Below are positions 60,243 to 64,000 of a stretch of 64,000 nucleotides of DNA, one piece after another. The notes below the pieces were generated by a model. It was not told the origin of the DNA, made no database searches, and worked only from the letters and a program-made list of their open reading frames with translations. Every line of letters begins with the position of its first letter. The stretch's first letter is position 1. Made by a program: the position numbers and the translations under genes. Location: the NCBI RefSeq assembly GCF_030160715.1, contig NZ_BSOW01000007.1, forward strand, positions 1 to 64,000, in the 5' to 3' direction. Source of the DNA: Bradyrhizobium iriomotense (GTDB lineage Bacteria; Pseudomonadota; Alphaproteobacteria; Rhizobiales; Xanthobacteraceae).

Positions 60243-61084
60243 TTTGCAGTCCTCTCGGCGCCAAGAATGCGCGCGCCAATGTTCAGGGCAAGCACGGTCA
60301 GGGTGATCAGCAGCGCCCCGCTCCAGGCCAGCTGCTTCCAGTAGGCGTAGGGGCTCTGCACGAAATTGTTGATGGTCACCGGCAGGTTCGCCATCGTCTT
60401 GTTCAGGCTGAGGCTGAAGAACTGGTTCGACAAGGCGGTGAACAGCAGCGGCGCGGTCTCGCCGGCGACGCGGGCGGTCGCGAGCAGCACGCCCGTAATG
60501 AGGCCGGAGCGCGCCGCGCGGTAGGCGATCCGCTTGATCACCAGCGAGCGCGGCAGCCCAAGGGCGGAAGCCGCCTCGCGCAGCGCGTTCGGCACCAGCA
60601 GCAGCATGTCCTCGGTGGTGCGCAGCACGACTGGGATCACGATGACGGCCAGCGCGAGGCAGCCGGCGATCGCCGAGAAGCCGCGCATCGGCACCACCAC
60701 TGCGCCATAGATGAACAGGCCGATGATGATCGAGGGCGCACTGAGCAGGATGTCGTTGATGAAGCGGATCACCGAGGTCAGCTTGTCGTTGCGGCCGTAC
60801 TCGGCGAGATAGGTGCCGGCGAACAGACCGAGCGGCGCGCCGATGCCGACGCCGAGCACGGTCATGATCAGCGAGCCGATGATGGCGTTGCGCAGGCCGC
60901 CTTCGGTCGAGCCCGGGGGCGGAGTGTCCGCGACGAAGATCTCCAGGTTCAGACCGGCGAGGCCGTTGTAGAGCAGCGTGACCAGGATCAGCGCCAGCCA
61001 GGTGACGCCGAAGGCGGCGGCGGCAATGCAGAGCCCGCGGACGACGATGTCCTTGCGGCGACGGCGTACATAGATCGGGTTCAT
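60239..61084 (-). CDS. pstA: phosphate ABC transporter permease PstA
   Basis: Membrane protein of 281 residues with six hydrophobic segments and a basic N-terminus ([13 protein letters not shown]). The cytoplasmic coupling motif [11 protein letters not shown] (about 196) is the expected EAA loop, and [14 protein letters not shown], the family signature, lies near residue 58. It forms the Pst channel with PstC. The start is four bases after the pstC stop. Confidence 0.95.
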   Translation of the reverse strand: MNPIYVRRRRKDIVVRGLCIAAAAFGVTWLALILVTLLYNGLAGLNLEIFVADTPPPGSTEGGLRNAIIGSLIMTVLGVGIGAPLGLFAGTYLAEYGRNDKLTSVIRFINDILLSAPSIIIGLFIYGAVVVPMRGFSAIAGCLALAVIVIPVVLRTTEDMLLLVPNALREAASALGLPRSLVIKRIAYRAARSGLITGVLLATARVAGETAPLLFTALSNQFFSLSLNKTMANLPVTINNFVQSPYAYWKQLAWSGALLITLTVLALNIGARILGAERTAK

Positions 61085-61088
61085 GACG

Positions 61089-62105
61089 TCACTTCCCCGC
61101 CTTCTTTTCCAGCCGCAGCAGCATCAGGCGCGCACCCGCCAGCACGAAGAACGTGAGGACGAACAGGAGCAGGCCGAGCAGGATCAGGCCGGACTGGTGC
61201 AGGCCGTCGCTCTCGGCGAACTCGGATGCGATCGCCGCCGAGATCGTGGTGCCAGGCGCGAAGATCGAGGACTGGATGCGGAAGGAGTTGCCGATGATGA
61301 AGGTCACCGCCATGGTCTCGCCGAGCGCGCGTCCCAGCGCCAGCATGACGCCGCCGATGATGCCGACGCGGGTGTAGGGGATCACCACGCTGCGCACGAC
61401 CTCCCAGGTGGTGCAGCCGACACCGTAGGCGGCCTCCTTGAGCACCGGCGGCACGGTCTTGAACACGTCGACCGAGATCGAGGTGATGAAGGGCAGCACC
61501 ATGATCGCGAGGATCAGCGCGGCGTTGAACAGGCTGAGATAAGACGGAGGCCCGGCGAAGACCGCGCCCAGCACGGGAACGCCGTCGAACAGCCTGATCA
61601 TGAACGGCTGGAAGGTGTTGGCCAGGAACGGGCCCAGCACGAAGAAGCCCCACATGCCGTAGATGATCGAGGGAATGCCGGCGAGCAGCTCGACCGCCAT
61701 GCCGATCGGGCGGCGCAGCCATTGCGGGCAGAGTTCGGTAAGGAAGATCGCAATGCCAATGCCAACGGGGATGGCGATCAGCATCGCGATGAAGGAGGTG
61801 ACGAGCGTGCCGTACATCGGCCCGAGCGCGCCGAGCACCGGCGGATCGGCCGACGGCGCCCAGCGCTGCGTCCACAGGAACGACAGGCCATATTCTTTCA
61901 TCGCCGGGAAAGCGCCGACGATCAGCGACAGGATGATGCCGCCGAGGATCAGGAGCACCGAGATCGCGCTGAGCCGGGTGATCCAGTAGAAGGTGAGGTC
62001 GCCGAGCTTGAACGCGCTCAGGGCCTTGGCGCGATCATACGGTCCGGCGTCGTCGACGATATCGCTCTGAACGGCCATCTCTGCCACGCCGATCCCCTGT
62101 GTCAT
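61089..62105 (-). CDS. pstC: phosphate ABC transporter permease PstC
   Basis: Membrane protein of 338 residues; MAVQSD at 62078 is an alternative start. It has about seven hydrophobic segments, the PstC feature of a large extracytoplasmic or linker region ([20 protein letters not shown]), the [15 protein letters not shown] segment conserved in phosphate permeases, and the coupling loop [13 protein letters not shown]. It pairs with PstA. pstS lies 165 bases upstream, across a strong hairpin. Confidence 0.95.
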   Translation of the reverse strand: MTQGIGVAEMAVQSDIVDDAGPYDRAKALSAFKLGDLTFYWITRLSAISVLLILGGIILSLIVGAFPAMKEYGLSFLWTQRWAPSADPPVLGALGPMYGTLVTSFIAMLIAIPVGIGIAIFLTELCPQWLRRPIGMAVELLAGIPSIIYGMWGFFVLGPFLANTFQPFMIRLFDGVPVLGAVFAGPPSYLSLFNAALILAIMVLPFITSISVDVFKTVPPVLKEAAYGVGCTTWEVVRSVVIPYTRVGIIGGVMLALGRALGETMAVTFIIGNSFRIQSSIFAPGTTISAAIASEFAESDGLHQSGLILLGLLLFVLTFFVLAGARLMLLRLEKKAGK

Positions 62106-62180
62106 TTACGCTATCTGCACGCCGCCGATGAAGGCGATCTTGTCGACGATCTGTCCCGCGTCATTCGGGATGGCCCCGGA

Positions 62181-62216
62181 GGACCAGACCCGGAATCCCT
62201 GGGGATTCCGGGGTCC
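62181..62216 (-). terminator. long hairpin between pstS and pstC
   Basis: GGACC (62181-62185) and GGTCC (62212-62216) enclose CCCGGAATCCC and GGGATTCCGGG (62189-62212), arms that pair over at least nine base pairs around a tiny loop. Being 55 bases after the pstS stop and before pstC, it could reduce read-through or protect the pstS message from 3' decay, giving more receptor than permease. There is no T-run. Confidence 0.6.
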
Positions 62217-62270
62217 ATCTTTCACCCGCGCCCCGGAAGAAGTGCCGGAGCGCGAGCATCCACGCTGCGA

Positions 62271-63281
62271 TCAGCTCTTGATCTCGGCAGCCCAGGTCTT
62301 CTCGATCAGCTGGACGACGCCGTCGGGCATCGGGATGTAGTCGAGTTCCTCGGCCGCCTTGCCGCCGTTCTTGAAGGCCCAGCGGAAGAACTTGATAGCT
62401 TCCTGCGAGGCCGCCTTGTCGGTCGCATCCTTGTGCATGAGGATGAAGGTCGCCGCCGTGATCGGCCAGGACTTCTCGCCGGGCTGGTCGGTCAGGATGA
62501 CATAGTAGCCGGGAGCCTTGGCCCAGTCGGCGTTGGAGGCGGCCGCCTGGAAGGCTTCGACCGTCGGCTGCACCGGCTTGCCGGCCTTGTTGACGAGACC
62601 GGTGTAGGTCAGCTTGTTCTGCTTGGCATAGGCGTACTCGACATAGCCGATCGAGTTCTTGGTCTGGCTGATGTTGCCGGAGACGCCTTCGTTACCCTTG
62701 GCGCCGACGCCGACCGGCCACTCGACGGCCGTGCCCTCGCCGACCTTGCTCTTCCAGTCCGCGCTGGCCTTGGAGAGGTAGTTGGTGAAGTTGAAGGTGG
62801 TGCCCGAACCATCCGAACGGCGCACAACGGTGATCGCGTCGGAGGGCAGCTTGGCGTTGGGATTGAGCTTCTTGATGGCCGGATCATCCCACTTGGTGAT
62901 CTTGCCGAGATAGATGCTGGCGAGCGTCTCGCCGTCGAACGTCAGCTCGCCGGCCTTCACACCCTCGATATTGACGACGGGAACGATCGCACCCATCACC
63001 ATCGGCCACTGAACGAGGCCGTCCTTCTCGAGCTGCTCGGCCTTGAGCGGCGCGTCGCTGGCGCCGAAGGTCACGGTCTTGGCCTGGATCTGCTTGATGC
63101 CGCCGCCGGAGCCGATCGACTGGTAGTTCAGACCGTTGCCGGTCTCCTTCTTGTAGGCGTCAGCCCACTTCGAATAGATCGGGAACGGGAAGGTCGCGCC
63201 GGCGCCGGTGATATCGGCAGCGAAGGCCGACGTCGATGCGGCCACCAAGCCAGCAGCGACGATGGTTTTGATAAAATTCAT
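62271..63281 (-). CDS. pstS: phosphate ABC transporter substrate-binding protein PstS
   Basis: Periplasmic protein of 336 residues with signal peptide [20 protein letters not shown], cleaved about residue 22. The mature start [20 protein letters not shown] and the later [21 protein letters not shown] and [18 protein letters not shown] segments are the classic phosphate-binding residues of PstS. It captures phosphate under starvation and delivers it to PstCA. GGAG lies nine bases before the ATG; a Pho box precedes it by 98 bases. The second of seven genes in the operon. Confidence 0.97.
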   Translation of the reverse strand: MNFIKTIVAAGLVAASTSAFAADITGAGATFPFPIYSKWADAYKKETGNGLNYQSIGSGGGIKQIQAKTVTFGASDAPLKAEQLEKDGLVQWPMVMGAIVPVVNIEGVKAGELTFDGETLASIYLGKITKWDDPAIKKLNPNAKLPSDAITVVRRSDGSGTTFNFTNYLSKASADWKSKVGEGTAVEWPVGVGAKGNEGVSGNISQTKNSIGYVEYAYAKQNKLTYTGLVNKAGKPVQPTVEAFQAAASNADWAKAPGYYVILTDQPGEKSWPITAATFILMHKDATDKAASQEAIKFFRWAFKNGGKAAEELDYIPMPDGVVQLIEKTWAAEIKS

Positions 63282-63378
63282 GCTGGTCTCCAAAGGGGGA
63301 GCGAAGCGCCATGCGCGCCCGATCGCGCTCCCGCGCCGCCCCTTTAGGAGCGGTCGGTAGTGCTTTTACGAAGGTTTC

Positions 63379-63396
63379 GTGACAGTCGGATGACAG
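63379..63396 (-). promoter_or_regulatory. Pho box upstream of pstS
   Basis: On the minus strand CTGTCAT-CCGA-CTGTCAC matches the PhoB consensus CTGTCAT-N4-CTGTCAT at 13 of 14 defined bases. It sits between phoR and pstS, 98 bases before the pstS ATG. This shows that pstS and following genes have their own phosphate-starvation promoter inside the operon. Confidence 0.9.
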
Positions 63397-63423
63397 GCTT
63401 AAGCGACTGAAACAGCTTGCTTT

Positions 63424-64000
63424 TCAGCTCAGCGCCGGGGGCTTGGCCTGGGGAAAACAAGCGGTGAAAGTGGCACCGTGTTTGGGCACGCTTTCGATCA
63501 AAAGCCGGCCCCGGTGCCGGTTAACGATATGTTTCACCAGCGATAATCCGAGGCCGGTCCCGCCCTGTGAGCGGCTGTCGCCAACGTCAACCCGATAGAA
63601 GCGCTCGGTGAGCCGCGGCAGGTGTTCCGGGGCAATGCCGGGACCGAAGTCGCGCACCATGACGCGAATTTCCGGCGAGCCATCGGCCGCGGTGACCATG
63701 GTGAGGGAGACGATCACCCGCCCGCCCGAGGCACCGTATTTCAGTGCGTTCTCGATCAGGTTCTCGAACAGCCGCAACAGCTCCTCGCGGTCACCCGCGA
63801 TCATCACCGCCGCTTCCGGCAGATCGATCTCGACGTCCACCTGCCGCTCGCGCGCCAGCGGTTCGAGCCCGTCGGCGACCTGGCGGATGATCGGCACGAC
63901 ATCAACCAGCGTGTCGGGGCGCACATGCGCCGACAATTCGACCCGCGACAGCGACAACAGATCGTCGATCAGGCGCGCCATGCGGGTCGCCTGGGTGTGC
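63424..64000 (-). CDS. phoR: phosphate regulon sensor histidine kinase PhoR, C-terminal part
   Basis: The frame is open to the right window edge; only the C-terminal 192 or so codons are here. It begins inside the HisKA dimerisation domain (TRMARLIDDLLSLSRVEL); the phosphorylated histidine lies outside. The ATPase domain shows the N-box NLIENALKYG, G1 VRDFGPGIAPEHLPR and G2 GGTGLGLSLVKHI, all complete. PhoR phosphorylates PhoB when phosphate is low. It is the first gene of the pst operon visible, 142 bases before pstS. Confidence 0.93.
   Translation of the reverse strand, partial: HTQATRMARLIDDLLSLSRVELSAHVRPDTLVDVVPIIRQVADGLEPLARERQVDVEIDLPEAAVMIAGDREELLRLFENLIENALKYGASGGRVIVSLTMVTAADGSPEIRVMVRDFGPGIAPEHLPRLTERFYRVDVGDSRSQGGTGLGLSLVKHIVNRHRGRLLIESVPKHGATFTACFPQAKPPALS

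Noticed and set aside
61083..63347. Open frame of 754 codons on the plus strand across pstA-pstC-pstS
   Set aside because: It is a GC-driven shadow spanning several real genes on the other strand.

Overview
The window is a GC-rich, densely coded chromosomal segment from an alphaproteobacterium, most likely a Bradyrhizobium. The reasons are the GcrA regulator, the alphaproteobacterial SAM-II riboswitch, class I lysyl-tRNA synthetase, the two-domain dCTP deaminase, the phoR-pstSCAB-phoUB order, a possible FixK-type box and many short palindromic intergenic repeats of the kind dispersed in Bradyrhizobium genomes. The genus is an inference; no 16S or marker search could be run. I see no prophage, complete insertion sequence, CRISPR array or replication origin.

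1-6.8 kb: the end of a PodJ-like Sel1-repeat membrane protein, a secreted ClpP-fold protein, a TauE/SafE exporter coupled to a TIGR02186 membrane protein, and a divergent pair of a LysR regulator against an EamA exporter plus metallo-hydrolase. 6.8-15.5 kb: all four members of the ligase-associated DNA repair set (Lhr-type helicase, PdeM nuclease, MBL exonuclease, ATP-dependent ligase), as two operons separated by a binding protein and a TPR-methyltransferase. 15.8-24.4 kb: a DUF6460 protein, a MATE pump, pyrD with a coupled DUF952 gene, an S24-like repressor without the usual serine, lysS, a solute-binding protein, a SCO copper chaperone and a second secreted ClpP-fold protein. 24.6-30.7 kb: an FAD dehydrogenase, an esterase, RidA, an NTF2-like protein, a transglutaminase and an amidohydrolase.

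30.8-37.7 kb is a pentose operon on the minus strand: LacI regulator, xylB, xylA, then ABC ATPase, permease and binding protein. 37.7-46.7 kb holds acetyltransferases, an XRE-cupin regulator, a broken alpha/beta hydrolase gene, tRNA-Gly(CCC), ogt, an AraC regulator, VOC and SRPBCC proteins, a Met/Gly-rich secreted protein between two repeat copies, a second MATE pump and an unrecognised 349-residue protein.

46.9-57.7 kb is the dcd-metZ-apaG-hslO-argF-argD-gcrA neighbourhood. metZ has a SAM-II riboswitch followed by what looks like an intrinsic terminator with a competing anti-terminator. Between metZ and apaG lies an opgC operon with two SGNH proteins, one of which lacks key catalytic residues. 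58-64 kb is the phosphate-starvation operon phoR-pstS-pstC-pstA-pstB-phoU-phoB with a clear Pho box before pstS.

Most of the window is ordinary core and metabolic genome. The best leads are the metZ leader, the OpgC-SGNH-SGNH operon, the split ligase-associated repair set, the serine-less S24 regulator, a hairpin between the Shine-Dalgarno and start codon of the first MATE gene, and the disrupted hydrolase.
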